In this document: positions 6,271 through 13,473 of the stretch, piece after piece
Position numbering within the stretch: position 1 is the first letter of the stretch
Layout: each line of letters starts with the position of its first letter
Assembly: GCF_000284415.1 (NCBI RefSeq)
Contig: NC_017059.1
Coordinates: 3,031,939-3,046,583 of the forward strand
Direction of reading: 5' to 3'
Length of the DNA: 14,645 nucleotides
Source of the DNA: Pararhodospirillum photometricum DSM 122
GTDB taxonomy: Bacteria; Pseudomonadota; Alphaproteobacteria; Rhodospirillales; Rhodospirillaceae
Notes under the pieces: model-generated
Told to the model about the DNA's origin: nothing
What the model saw: only the letters and a program-made list of their open reading frames with translations
The model's database searches: none
Position numbers and translations under genes: made by a program

Positions 6271-6340
6271 TAGCGCCGATCACCACGAGAATGCATTGCT
6301 TCTCATCTTCCATCCGGCCCTGCAGATAGACGCCTGGCGA
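6260..6340 (-). pseudogene. IS256-family transposase fragment, central part
   Basis: The minus strand reads GVYLQGRMEDEKQCILVVIG and then ATLEG. IS256-type (Mutator-like) transposases have this stretch just after the first catalytic aspartate (typically DGVYLQ...), followed by xGATxEG. The match stops after LEG, where the sequence changes to the DctP fragment. It is one frame away from the N-terminal fragment at 6303-6560, so the element has suffered an internal deletion and frameshift. Confidence 0.65.
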
Positions 6341-6560
6341 CAGGCCCGATGCCCGTCAGGATCTCGCGTTGCGGACCGTGACAGGCCACGCGGCGACGGT
6401 TGTCTTCGGTTTTCAGGTGATCGTGCTCGGCAAGCAGGACGGCAACCTCGGCCTCGATCGCCTGGGCCAGCAGTTGTCGTGCTCCGGCCCTCAGAACCTC
6501 GGTGAGCAGATCGTCAGTGTGCCCTCGCTGCCGCAGGTCAACAACGATATCGTCGGTCAT
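6303..6560 (-). pseudogene. IS256-family transposase fragment, N-terminal part
   Basis: This 85-codon ORF starts MTDDIVVDLRQRGHTDDLLT and continues through EVLRAGARQLLAQAIEAEVA and REILTGIGPV. That is the N-terminal region of IS256-family transposases, which cut and paste the element in its terminal repeats. The family's usual length is about 400 residues. Here the similarity ends at GIGPV, and the DNA jumps to a later part of the gene in another frame. The ATG is preceded by GGAAGTG. The terminal inverted repeat should lie upstream in about 6561-6620, but with only one end present I could not define it. The product cannot be active. Confidence 0.75.
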
Positions 6561-6644
6561 GGGGTATCACTTCCGGGCTTGTTCCGGCGTAATGGCTCCG
6601 TGGGGGGCTTTGATATGGTGGCCCGCCTACTCTTTTTCCCTCCC

Positions 6645-7211
6645 TCAGCCCTCCGGTCCGAAGCACGCGCTGTAATCGGAGCAGGCGTCGCACAGCGGCG
6701 ATTTGCAGACGAGGATGCCGTCTTGCTGGCAGAGTTCGCGGTAGAAGAACTTTTTCCACTTCATGTTTTTTGTGTTGCGGCGAGCGAGGGGGGTGAAGTG
6801 GCGGGTGAGGAGGGTGGAGAGGTCGCTGCGCGAGCGCAGGCCGAGGTCCTGCCACAGGTGGTTGGGCAGCAGGGAGCGACGGGCGAGGATGGTGGCGAGC
6901 CACTCTTCTTCCGGGGTGCCGTGGGCTCGGCCGGCGAGGAGGAGGGCGCGCAGGTCGGGTTCCTCGGGGGCGTCGGGGCCGGGGGGCGTTTCGGGGATGA
7001 TGAGGCCGGCGCCGGGGAAAAAGCGATCGACGAGAGTGCGCAAGGCGGTCGGCAGGAGCCCCAGGGCGTCGGACAGCGGCCGGGAGTCGGCGGCGCCGGC
7101 GGCGAGGAGGTGGGCGAAGAGCAGGCGGTCGAAGGGATCCCCGGCCCCCGGGATGGCCATCAAGGTTTCGGCGAGGCTCGGGGACCGGGGCTCGAACATG
7201 GTCTGGGTCAT
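6645..7211 (-). CDS. nifQ: NifQ, molybdenum-delivery protein for FeMo-cofactor synthesis
   Basis: NifQ is an iron-sulfur protein that supplies molybdenum to the NifEN/NifH complex during FeMo-cofactor assembly. The 188-residue product has a variable helical N-terminus and the family's hallmark C-terminus: MKWKKFFYRELC (150-161), followed by C169, C174, C177 and C183 in the pattern C-x4-C-x2-C-x5-C, ending CFGPEG. The start MTQTMFEP was chosen because a longer version from 7307 runs into the fdxB gene. It is the last gene of the nifE operon, 29 bases after fdxB. Nothing obviously terminator-like follows, and the IS256 remnant starts about 85 bases further on. Confidence 0.93.
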   Translation of the reverse strand: MTQTMFEPRSPSLAETLMAIPGAGDPFDRLLFAHLLAAGAADSRPLSDALGLLPTALRTLVDRFFPGAGLIIPETPPGPDAPEEPDLRALLLAGRAHGTPEEEWLATILARRSLLPNHLWQDLGLRSRSDLSTLLTRHFTPLARRNTKNMKWKKFFYRELCQQDGILVCKSPLCDACSDYSACFGPEG

Positions 7212-7240
7212 GGCAGAGCCCCGGGGTTGGGGGGGAGGGA

Positions 7241-7528
7241 TCAGGCGGGGGCGTGGGCTTGGGCGTTGGTGCCGCAGACCTTGGCGCAGGCTTCGCAGCC
7301 GATGCACTTGCCTTCGTGGGCGAGGGTCATGACTTTACGCAGAATTTCCTCGTCGTCATCGTAGGGGTCGCACTCTTCGCCGTCTTCGTTGATGCCTTTC
7401 AGCTCCAGCACGTCGTGGCCGCAGACCTTGAAGCAGCGGCCGCAGCCGATGCACAGCTCGCCATTGATACCCATCAGGTATTTCGGGGTCCAGGGCGACC
7501 CGTCGCGGGTGGAGAACGTAATGCTCAT
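7241..7528 (-). CDS. fdxB: Nif-specific 2[4Fe-4S] ferredoxin (ferredoxin III type)
   Basis: This 95-residue ferredoxin has two CxxCxxCxxxC cluster motifs: CIGCGRCFKVC (26-36) and CIGCEACAKVC (75-85). Between them lies an acidic insert (NEDGEECDPYDDDEE, 48-62). That spacing, the N-terminal WTPKYLMGIN and the place between the NifX-associated gene and nifQ identify the FdxB or ferredoxin III group of nif clusters. It probably donates electrons during cofactor synthesis rather than to the dinitrogenase reductase; that role is inferred from the family. The ribosome binding site AAAGGA is half buried in a 12-bp palindrome (CTTTGATCAAAG, 7539-7550). Confidence 0.93.
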   Translation of the reverse strand: MSITFSTRDGSPWTPKYLMGINGELCIGCGRCFKVCGHDVLELKGINEDGEECDPYDDDEEILRKVMTLAHEGKCIGCEACAKVCGTNAQAHAPA

Positions 7529-7576
7529 GGCATCAATCCTTTGATCAAAGAAGCGGGACAGGGACGGGGGAGGGGG

Positions 7577-8020
7577 TTAGGCGCGGGCCACCTCGGGGAA
7601 CTGCTCGATCATGGCCTGGGCGTCGGCAACGAGGGCCGCACCTTTGGCCGAGAGGGCGTCAATGGAGTCGAAGCCGAAGCGGTGGACATCGCGTACATAA
7701 AGGTTCAGCACCACGAGGCGGCCGGTGGTCAGCAAAACACGGCCGAAGCCCTCGTGATTGATGCTCATCAAGGGGGCGCCGACCAAGCCGGTGGCCTGCT
7801 CCAAGGTGAGACCGACGGCGGCATAGAACATCTCGACCCGATCCAGGATATCGGGATCGGGGTCGGCGATGATCGGGAGCTCGCGGCGCTGTTCGCGGGT
7901 GATAATATAAGGCGCAAGTAACTCGGGATCGGGTTTGCCCTCCCAGGCGCCGAAGGTGTCCTGGGCGCGGATTTGGCGCAGGAGTTGGCGGACGAAGGGG
8001 GTTTCGAGGGTATCGGTCAT
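7577..8020 (-). CDS. NifX-associated nitrogen fixation protein (DUF269)
   Basis: The 147-residue product begins [20 protein letters not shown] and contains [20 protein letters not shown] and [14 protein letters not shown], both characteristic of the DUF269 family. Members lie directly after nifX in most nif clusters of this type. The biochemical role is unsettled; gene order points to FeMo-cofactor synthesis or stability. The ATG overlaps the nifX stop by one base (TGATG), so translation is probably coupled. It is full length for the family. Confidence 0.9.
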   Translation of the reverse strand: MTDTLETPFVRQLLRQIRAQDTFGAWEGKPDPELLAPYIITREQRRELPIIADPDPDILDRVEMFYAAVGLTLEQATGLVGAPLMSINHEGFGRVLLTTGRLVVLNLYVRDVHRFGFDSIDALSAKGAALVADAQAMIEQFPEVARA

Positions 8021-8544
8021 CAGCGGGCTCCCTCGGGGAGGTCGTCCTCGTCGTCGAGGAAGGCGGGGCGGCTGTCGGGGCCGGCTTCGGCTTGCAGGAT
8101 TTTACGCAGCCACGGCGGTGGGTTGCCGCCCAGCATACGGCGCACGCGCTCCAGCACCTCGGGGATGGGCTCGTCCTCGGCGACCTTCATGGGGTGGATG
8201 CGGGCCTGGACGACGCGGGCGGCAGCGGGGCCCCCGATGGCCTTGACGAACAGCAGGGCCACGCCCTTGAGGGCCTCGACCTTGGCCTTGATGCGGTCCT
8301 CGCCGTCCTCGGCGTGGCGGCCGTCTTCCTTGCTGATCTCCGAGAACTGGATGGCCTCGACGAAGCTGTAGCTGTCGGGGGTGACTTCGTAGATGGCCAA
8401 GGTCCGCGCGCCGTTGAAGTGCGCGTTGACGTGGGTCATGTCATGGGTGGCCAGGGCGACTTTCATGCGTCCTCCTGCGACGGGACCACGTTCGATCCCG
8501 GTCTCAACCAAGCGCAGCCTGCGGGCGGTCGGCGGGGCGTTCAT
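8020..8544 (-). CDS. nifX: NifX, FeMo-cofactor precursor carrier
   Basis: NifX binds FeMo-cofactor precursors such as NifB-co and passes them to NifEN. The 174-residue product has a short basic lead ([20 protein letters not shown]) and then the Dinitrogenase-cofactor-binding fold starting [20 protein letters not shown] (about 27-46). It continues with [19 protein letters not shown] and [20 protein letters not shown], the glycine-rich binding region. The C-terminal 50 residues are a tail rich in prolines and acidic residues. The chosen ATG lies 41 bases inside the end of nifN and has GGAGAG upstream. The open frame further upstream is only the shadow of nifN. The overlaps with nifN and with the DUF269 gene indicate one coupled transcript. 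Confidence 0.93.
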   Translation of the reverse strand: MNAPPTARRLRLVETGIERGPVAGGRMKVALATHDMTHVNAHFNGARTLAIYEVTPDSYSFVEAIQFSEISKEDGRHAEDGEDRIKAKVEALKGVALLFVKAIGGPAAARVVQARIHPMKVAEDEPIPEVLERVRRMLGGNPPPWLRKILQAEAGPDSRPAFLDDEDDLPEGAR

Positions 8545-9922
8545 GGACCGGACTCTCCGTGGTGGGGGAAAGAGGGGAAAAGAGATCGGGCTGGGCCGCG
8601 TCGTGGGCGGCGTGGTGGGCCTCGGCGGCGTCGATGAGGGCGTTGCCCAAGGCGTAAACCATGTCGCGGGTGCCGCGGTAGCCGATGCTGAGGCGTTGGG
8701 GCACGCCAAGACGATCAATAACCGGGAAGCCGGCGCGAAACAGCGGCACCTGGGCGCGCCGGGCCGGGAGCTGGCCGTTGGTGGAGGCGATCATCAGGTC
8801 GCAGCCGACGGCGCCCTGGCCCAAGTCCTCGAGGTCGCCAACCAGGAGGCTGTGGGCTTCGAGGCCGGCGAGATGGGGGGCGTCCACGGGGACCACGACG
8901 CACTGCAAGCGAGCGCCGAGGCCGGTCAGCAGAGGGCCCAGGCTCATGACGAAGTCGGGCTCGCCGGCCAGGGCGACGCGGGTGCCGCCAAAGGAGAAGT
9001 GAGCATCCATCAGGGCATCGACGAGGCGCGAGCGCTGGCGGCGCAGGGCGGCGGGCACCGGGCGGCCGGACAGCTCGGCCAGGGTGCTCATCAGGCGATC
9101 AGTGGGGGCGAGGCCGGTGAGGCTTTCAAAAAGCAAGGAGGGCACGCCGGTGCGCGCTTCCAGGAGATCGCCGGCGGTGCGCATGTGCTCGCCGATTACC
9201 AAGGTGGCCGAGGCGCGGCCCAGGACCTTGATCTCCTCGACGGTGGTGCCGCCCAAGGTGGTGAGGCTCCAGGCGTCGGGGACGTGGCCGTCCAGGGACA
9301 CCGAAAGGTCGGGCAGCATGGTGACGGTGAGGCCGAAGGCCTCGATCAGGCTTTTCAGTTCCTCGACATCGCCGGGGCCGAGGTGGGCGCCGGCCAGGAC
9401 GTTGATATGGCCAGGGTCGGACTCGGGCACATCTTCGGGCACCAGGGCGTCGATCAGGGCGGTGACGGCGCGGCTCCACCCCAGTTCCAGGCTGCCGCTG
9501 AAATCAGGGGTGTGGACCAGCACCACCTCGGTGTCGTCCAACTCGCGGCGCTGGGTGCGGATCGCCGCCAGATCGCCGGTCATGTCCTCGCCCCGGGTTT
9601 CGGTCAAGGCGGTGGTCAAAATCGGGATGAGCCGGGGCTTGGCCCGCTTTTGGATGTTGAGTAGGGCCTGCTCGATGTTATCGCGGCCGCCGAGGATGGT
9701 CGAGATCTCGCTCATGGCCGTGGTTTGCAGCGGGATCGCCTCGCGGAAGTGGCGCACCAGCATGACCAGGGCGAAGGCGGTGCAGCCCTGGGTGCCGTGC
9801 AAGCAGGGCAGGCAGCGGTCGATGCCCATCAAGGCGAGGGCGGCGCCGAGCGGAGCCGAGAGTTTGAGCGGGCTGACCGAGAGCGCCTTGCCCGAGCGCG
9901 GCAGGGTGAAGGCCTTGCTCAT
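8504..9922 (-). CDS. nifN: NifN, beta subunit of the FeMo-cofactor scaffold NifEN
   Basis: NifN pairs with NifE as an alpha2-beta2 scaffold, related to the MoFe protein, on which the cofactor precursor is matured with Mo and homocitrate. The 472-residue product shows the family's N-terminal HGTQGCTAFALVMLVRHFRE with Cys 47, the likely cluster ligand contributed by NifN. It also has PLQTTAMSEISTILGG (about 63-78), TGDLAAIRTQRRELDD, and GTTVEEIKVLGRA in the middle. The start MSKAFTLPRSGKALSVSPLK is the usual one and overlaps the nifE stop (ATGA). The C-terminal 40 residues after IDAAEAHHAAHD are low-complexity and overlap nifX. No essential feature appears to be missing. Confidence 0.95.
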   Translation of the reverse strand: MSKAFTLPRSGKALSVSPLKLSAPLGAALALMGIDRCLPCLHGTQGCTAFALVMLVRHFREAIPLQTTAMSEISTILGGRDNIEQALLNIQKRAKPRLIPILTTALTETRGEDMTGDLAAIRTQRRELDDTEVVLVHTPDFSGSLELGWSRAVTALIDALVPEDVPESDPGHINVLAGAHLGPGDVEELKSLIEAFGLTVTMLPDLSVSLDGHVPDAWSLTTLGGTTVEEIKVLGRASATLVIGEHMRTAGDLLEARTGVPSLLFESLTGLAPTDRLMSTLAELSGRPVPAALRRQRSRLVDALMDAHFSFGGTRVALAGEPDFVMSLGPLLTGLGARLQCVVVPVDAPHLAGLEAHSLLVGDLEDLGQGAVGCDLMIASTNGQLPARRAQVPLFRAGFPVIDRLGVPQRLSIGYRGTRDMVYALGNALIDAAEAHHAAHDAAQPDLFSPLSPTTESPVHERPADRPQAALG

Positions 9923-11403
9923 GCCGCGCCCTCCCGCAGGGCCGCCGGGGTGTCCGGGGCGGTTTCGTCGGCGGCGAGGGCGGCATCGAGATCGAGGGGC
10001 GGCGCGGTGGTTTCCCACGGCGCGGGCTGGCGGACTTGCGCCCACACCGGGTTGTTGATTTCCAGGTCCATCTGTTCCACGAGGGTGATCAGGCCGTCAT
10101 AGCCGGCGTAGGCGTGGTGGCGCTCCTGGTTAATGTCCATCCAGGGCGTGCGGGCCTTGAGGGCCACGAACTGCGAGCGGCCGCCCGAGAGCATGATGTC
10201 GGCCCGGCCGCTGCGAAACAGGGCGTCCATGTCGGTGTTGGGGAGCTTTTCATAGAGCGTGCCCTCGGTGCCGCTGCCCGGGTTGCGCTGAAGGGCGGCC
10301 TTGGCGCGGGCCTTGTCGTCGTCGGTCGATTTGCGCACCGAGGTGCCGACCACCTCCATGCCCATTTCCTGCAACGCGTTGACAATGGACCAGCTTTTGA
10401 CGCCGCCGGTATAAAGGAGCGCCTTCTTGCCGGCGAGGCGCGGGCGCATCTCGGCCAGCACGGCCCGCACCCGGGCTTCTTCCGCGGTGACCAGGGCCTC
10501 GGTGCGGTCGATGAGGTCGGCGGGGGCGCCCTGCTCAACGAGTCTGCGCGCCATGGTCCGCAAGGTCTGCGAGGTGTCGCCGGCGCCGTAGAACGAGCCC
10601 TCGAAATAGGGGATGCCCCAGCGCTCGCGCATGCCTCGGCCGAGGTTGAGCATGGCTTGCGAGCACATCACCATGTTGACGCGGGCCCGGTGGGCTCGGG
10701 TGAGGTCGTGGTAGCGGGCATTGCCGGTGATGCAGGTCCGCACCCGGATGCCCAGGCGGCGCAGCAAGGGGGCCACCAAGCGGAATTCGCCGGCCACGTT
10801 GTATTCGGCGATGATGTTGATGTCGGTGGGGCCGGCATCGTCCGGCTCCTCGGTGCCGATGACGTGGGCCAGCAGGGCTTCGGCCGCCAGACGGCTGCCC
10901 AGGTTTTTCGAGCCGGCGAAGCCCGGGGCCAAGACCGGAATGCAGGGCGTACCCAGCCGCTTGGTGGCCTCGCGGCACACGGCCTCGATGTCGTCGCCGG
11001 TCAGGGCGGGGACGCAGGTTTGGTAGACGAAGATGGCTGGGGGGGCGTAGCGGGCGATGGCTTCTTTGATCGCCTTGTAGAGCTTCTTCTCGCCGCCGTG
11101 GATGATGTCGAGGTCCGACAGGTCGGTGGTGAAGCCGTAGCGGTAGACCAGGGGGCCCGAGGTGCCGACGTTGCGCGTGTCCCAGGAGTTGCCCTCGCAG
11201 GCCAGGGGGCCGTGGACGAGGTGGACCGCATCAAGGATGGGTTGCAGGGCGATCTTGGCGCCATCGAAGGCGCAGCCGCCGGCGGCGTTGCCTGGCGTCG
11301 GGCCCTTGGCGGCGCAGCCTTTCTTGCGCTCGGCCTCGCTTTTGGCCCGGTTATGACCACAGTCCGGCTCCTCGAAAACCTTGGCTGCTCGATCCTTGCT
11401 CAT
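9919..11403 (-). CDS. nifE: NifE, alpha subunit of the FeMo-cofactor scaffold NifEN
   Basis: NifE is the alpha subunit of the NifEN scaffold. The 494-residue product has conserved cysteines at C44 (GGCAFDGAK), C69 (HGPLACEGNSWDTR) and C130 (VYQTCVPALTGDDIEAV); together with one Cys of NifN these ligate the permanent [4Fe-4S] cluster. Other hallmarks are FTTDLSDLDIIHGGEKKLY, AGEFRLVAPLLRRLGIRV, YTGGVKSWSIVNALQEMGME and NQERHHAYAGYDGL. The start MSKDRAAKVFEEPDC has GGAGGT six bases upstream. It is the first gene of the operon and lies about 35 bases beyond the predicted transcription start of the -24/-12 promoter. A proline-, alanine- and acid-rich C-terminal tail of about 35 residues follows the conserved part. 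Confidence 0.96.
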   Translation of the reverse strand: MSKDRAAKVFEEPDCGHNRAKSEAERKKGCAAKGPTPGNAAGGCAFDGAKIALQPILDAVHLVHGPLACEGNSWDTRNVGTSGPLVYRYGFTTDLSDLDIIHGGEKKLYKAIKEAIARYAPPAIFVYQTCVPALTGDDIEAVCREATKRLGTPCIPVLAPGFAGSKNLGSRLAAEALLAHVIGTEEPDDAGPTDINIIAEYNVAGEFRLVAPLLRRLGIRVRTCITGNARYHDLTRAHRARVNMVMCSQAMLNLGRGMRERWGIPYFEGSFYGAGDTSQTLRTMARRLVEQGAPADLIDRTEALVTAEEARVRAVLAEMRPRLAGKKALLYTGGVKSWSIVNALQEMGMEVVGTSVRKSTDDDKARAKAALQRNPGSGTEGTLYEKLPNTDMDALFRSGRADIMLSGGRSQFVALKARTPWMDINQERHHAYAGYDGLITLVEQMDLEINNPVWAQVRQPAPWETTAPPLDLDAALAADETAPDTPAALREGAA

Positions 11404-11447
11404 GCGTACCTCCGGGCGGGGGGGGGCGTGACCGCTCGATGAGGATA

Positions 11448-11463
11448 AGCAAAAGCAATGCCA
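11448..11463 (-). promoter_or_regulatory. Sigma-54 (-24/-12) promoter of the nifE operon
   Basis: The minus strand reads TGGCATTGCTTTTGCT, which matches the RpoN consensus TGGCAC-N5-TTGCW at all but one conserved base. The GG and GC dinucleotides are exactly 10 bases apart. It lies 45 bases upstream of the nifE ATG, so transcription would start near 11437. Confidence 0.88.
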
Positions 11464-11508
11464 GAGGCTGGGAGCTTGGAAACCCAGGGGAAGTATTGCG
11501 TGCTGGGC

Positions 11509-11524
11509 TGTTGGGGATCCGACA
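11509..11524. promoter_or_regulatory. NifA upstream activator site (proximal)
   Basis: TGTTGGGGATCCGACA fits TGT-N10-ACA exactly. It lies about 45 bases upstream of the -24 element, within the usual range for NifA sites. Confidence 0.75.
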
Positions 11525-11525
11525 A

Positions 11526-11541
11526 TGTCGGCTTTGCGACA
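11526..11541. promoter_or_regulatory. NifA upstream activator site (distal)
   Basis: TGTCGGCTTTGCGACA fits TGT-N10-ACA exactly and is internally palindromic (TGTCG...CGACA). It is separated from the proximal site by one base, so the two centres are 17 bases apart. Having two such sites directly upstream of a sigma-54 promoter strongly supports NifA control of nifE. Confidence 0.82.
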
Positions 11542-11583
11542 GAGGCGCGGGCCTTCGCTGGGCACGAAAAATCACCAGGAAGG

Positions 11584-11606
11584 CTGGGGAGGCGCGGCCT
11601 CCCCAG
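11584..11606 (-). terminator. Hairpin after the response regulator gene (copy B of a repeated palindrome)
   Basis: CTGGGGAGG and CCTCCCCAG form a perfect 9-bp stem around CCGCG. On the minus strand it comes 46 bases after the response regulator stop and is followed, after a gap, by GATTTTTC. It would separate that gene from the nifE operon. The same sequence recurs at 13425. Confidence 0.55.
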
Positions 11607-11651
11607 ACCCCTCGTTTCCGGGGGGGCTTCGGGGAGGTCGGGAGGCGGGGC

Positions 11652-12293
11652 TTACAAAACGCCCTTGCGTCGCGCCACGGCCAGGGCGTCGGTGCGGCTT
11701 TGGGCGCCCAGCACCTTGAACAGTCGGCCGATGTGCATCTTGATCGTAGCTTCCGACAAGGTCATGGCTTGGGCAATCTGCCTGTTGGAGAGGCCGGCGT
11801 GGATGTGGTTGAGCACCTCGCGCTGACGCGGGGTGAGCGGGACATCCTCGCCACCGCCGACTGGAGCGCTGGAGCCCAGCGATCCTCCAGGCATCGCAGG
11901 ACCCACGCCTTGGGGCGTGATGGAGAAGCCGCCCACCAGAACCAGCCGCAGCGCGCTTTCCAGGATGTCGCCCTTCAGGCTTTTGGGGATGAAGCCGCAA
12001 GCGCCATGATCGATGGCCGCACGAATGGTGCGGGCATCGCCGGCGCCCGAAACCACCACCACATCGGGGGGCTCGGCCCGGTCGCGCAGGGCCAGCAGGG
12101 CTTCACGCCAGTCCATGTCCGGGATCATCACGTCCAAGAACACTTTGTCCAGCCGAGGTTCGGTGTCGGCGAGACGAATGGCGTCATGGAACGTATCCGC
12201 TTCCAGGATATCCATGGAGGGGTCAATGTGGGCCAGCTGGAAGCGCAGGCCGTTTCTGAAGAGTTCGTGGTCGTCAACAATCATTATGCGCAT
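11652..12293 (-). CDS. NarL/LuxR-family response regulator
   Basis: This is a two-component response regulator of 213 residues. The receiver domain (1-120) has the acidic pair D7-D8, phospho-acceptor D54 in VFLDVMIPDMDW, S82 in VVVVSG and K104 in FIPKS. A low-complexity linker (about 125-150) leads to a LuxR-type helix-turn-helix (150-213) containing LTPRQREVLNHIHAGLSNRQ and LSEATIKMHIGRLFKVLGAQ. The residue after the usual P-D-M-D is tryptophan where most members have glycine. The start MRIMIVDDHE begins right at the domain; an ATG nine codons upstream is possible, and GGAGG lies 11 bases before the chosen start. No sensor kinase gene is adjacent, so the signal is unknown. It is upstream of nifE on the same strand but separated from it by a hairpin and the nif promoter. 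Confidence 0.9.
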   Translation of the reverse strand: MRIMIVDDHELFRNGLRFQLAHIDPSMDILEADTFHDAIRLADTEPRLDKVFLDVMIPDMDWREALLALRDRAEPPDVVVVSGAGDARTIRAAIDHGACGFIPKSLKGDILESALRLVLVGGFSITPQGVGPAMPGGSLGSSAPVGGGEDVPLTPRQREVLNHIHAGLSNRQIAQAMTLSEATIKMHIGRLFKVLGAQSRTDALAVARRKGVL

Positions 12294-12948
12294 GGCGTGC
12301 GCGTCCTCCCGCGTTCCCATGTCTCGCGTCCCCCCCCCGTGTCGGGTCTCCTGTCCGTTGCCTTACCGTGTTACCATGCCGAAGAATAGCCTTTTTCGAC
12401 CCACCGGGCTTTGAAGGCTCTTTCGACACATCTAACGCGGACCCGGCTCCTTTGGTATTCCGCTTCCGAGACGGGAAATACCCGCCGAGCGCGAGAAGGG
12501 AAAGTGTCATCATCCTTCATCGGCCGGAAAATTAGCACGCCTTCTCTCGTATACAAGCAATTCATCGCGTCAAAAGGCGCATTGTTTTTCCGTGGGGCGG
12601 TTTGTTACGAAGCCGATGCCTTTCGGGAAGGATGCGGCTTTTGAACTCTAACCATTGTAATCACCCTACCATATTCTTTCGGGTAGTCCAGGGCTATTTC
12701 CTGGCGTAGGCTCCTCTTTGGGCGAGGTGTGTGGGATAACACCAGGAAAGGGCGTTCCCTTGCGGATTGTAAGTTTGCTAAAAAAGGTCCCATCAGCAAT
12801 GATCGCTGTGATAATATCCCCAAACAGGCTAGGGCCTCGCGGGATTCCTTGCGGCTTACCCCAGAAAGAGTTATTCTGAGTCGAAACTTTCCGCTTTTCG
12901 GTGGGGATCCGAAGAGCCTCCCAGAGGAGCCCCACAGGGGTGAGATGG
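12294..12948. other. 655-base divergent intergenic region without a convincing gene
   Basis: This stretch lies between two divergently transcribed regulator genes and is more AT-rich than its surroundings, especially about 12400-12860. ORFs in it are short and have no recognisable family. It contains a run of nine C (around 12330) and an extended -10-like TGTGATAATAT near 12810 on the plus strand, which might serve the MarR gene but has no good -35. Promoters for both regulators should be here. No TGT-N10-ACA site was found. Confidence 0.5.
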
Positions 12949-13404
12949 ATGAAACACAGCTGCACATCGCGGGCCGTGGCCGAACTGCTCACGCAGGTCG
13001 GACGCCTGACCCACAGCCGTGGTTTCACAGGGGGGCTGAACCCGGCGCAGTGGATGGCCTTGCGCTATTTCAGTCAGGCCAACGAATCGGTGGCCACGGT
13101 GATGAAGTTCGCCGAGCACTACGGGTCGAGTCGGGGCACCGCGTCCCAGTCGATCTCGGCCTTGGTGCGCAAGGGCTACCTCGTGCGCCAGCCCAGCCGC
13201 GGCAAAAAAAGCTCCCACGTCCTGGTCCTGACCGAGGCCGGGCGCATGCTCATTGAACATGATCCCATCAATCACCTGATCGACGGGATCGAGGAACTGC
13301 CTGACGCCAAGAAACCGGTGTTCGCCGAGTCCCTGGAGTTCCTCATTCGCCACCTATTCGATGCCCACTCGGGAGATCCCGACGTGCTGGAGCCCTCGGA
13401 ATAG
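12949..13404 (+). CDS. MarR-family winged-helix transcriptional regulator
   Basis: The product is a 151-residue MarR-type regulator, usually a dimeric DNA-binding protein. It starts MKHSCTSRAVAELLTQVGRL. Core features are LNPAQWMALRYFSQANESVA (30-49), the recognition helix region SSRGTASQSISALVRKGYLV (60-79), and the wing QPSRGKKSSHVLVLTEAGR (81-99), then a C-terminal dimerisation helix. The start was chosen for the AGGGGTGAG just upstream; an upstream GTG at 12901 would add 16 unlikely residues. A strong terminator follows. The target is unknown; divergent placement suggests it may regulate itself or the response regulator gene. Confidence 0.88.
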   Translation: MKHSCTSRAVAELLTQVGRLTHSRGFTGGLNPAQWMALRYFSQANESVATVMKFAEHYGSSRGTASQSISALVRKGYLVRQPSRGKKSSHVLVLTEAGRMLIEHDPINHLIDGIEELPDAKKPVFAESLEFLIRHLFDAHSGDPDVLEPSE

Positions 13405-13424
13405 GGCCCCCATCGCCGAGGGGT

Positions 13425-13457
13425 CTGGGGAGGCCTGCCTCCCCAGCCTTTCTTTTT
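13425..13457 (+). terminator. Rho-independent terminator of the MarR gene (copy A of a repeated palindrome)
   Basis: CTGGGGAGG and CCTCCCCAG form a perfect 9-bp stem (13425-13446) around CCTG, followed by CCTTTCTTTTT. It lies 20 bases after the MarR stop. ribF ends on the other strand 17 bases beyond it, so it may act on both convergent genes. Confidence 0.85.
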
Positions 13458-13473
13458 GAGGAACGAACGCCGT

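Noticed and set aside
3569..6313. A 914-codon open frame on the minus strand opposite the Roco gene
   Set aside because: It is mostly the antisense of a well-supported Roco-TIR gene. By chance of frame it begins inside the IS256 fragment (MEDEKQCILVVIG) and ends inside the Tad2-like remnant (GEAIEMLNCGERVARAGWNG), so it is a chimera of three unrelated sequences, not a gene.
6538..6903. Minus-strand ORF overlapping nifQ and the IS256 upstream region
   Set aside because: It is a shadow of nifQ in another frame; its proline/histidine-rich product has no family features.
10036..11442. 468-codon plus-strand ORF opposite nifE
   Set aside because: It is an antisense shadow in GC-rich DNA; nifE on the other strand has all family motifs.
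12411..12644. 77-codon plus-strand ORF in the gap between the two regulators
   Set aside because: It has no ribosome binding site, no recognisable family and mixed composition. I could not support it as a gene.
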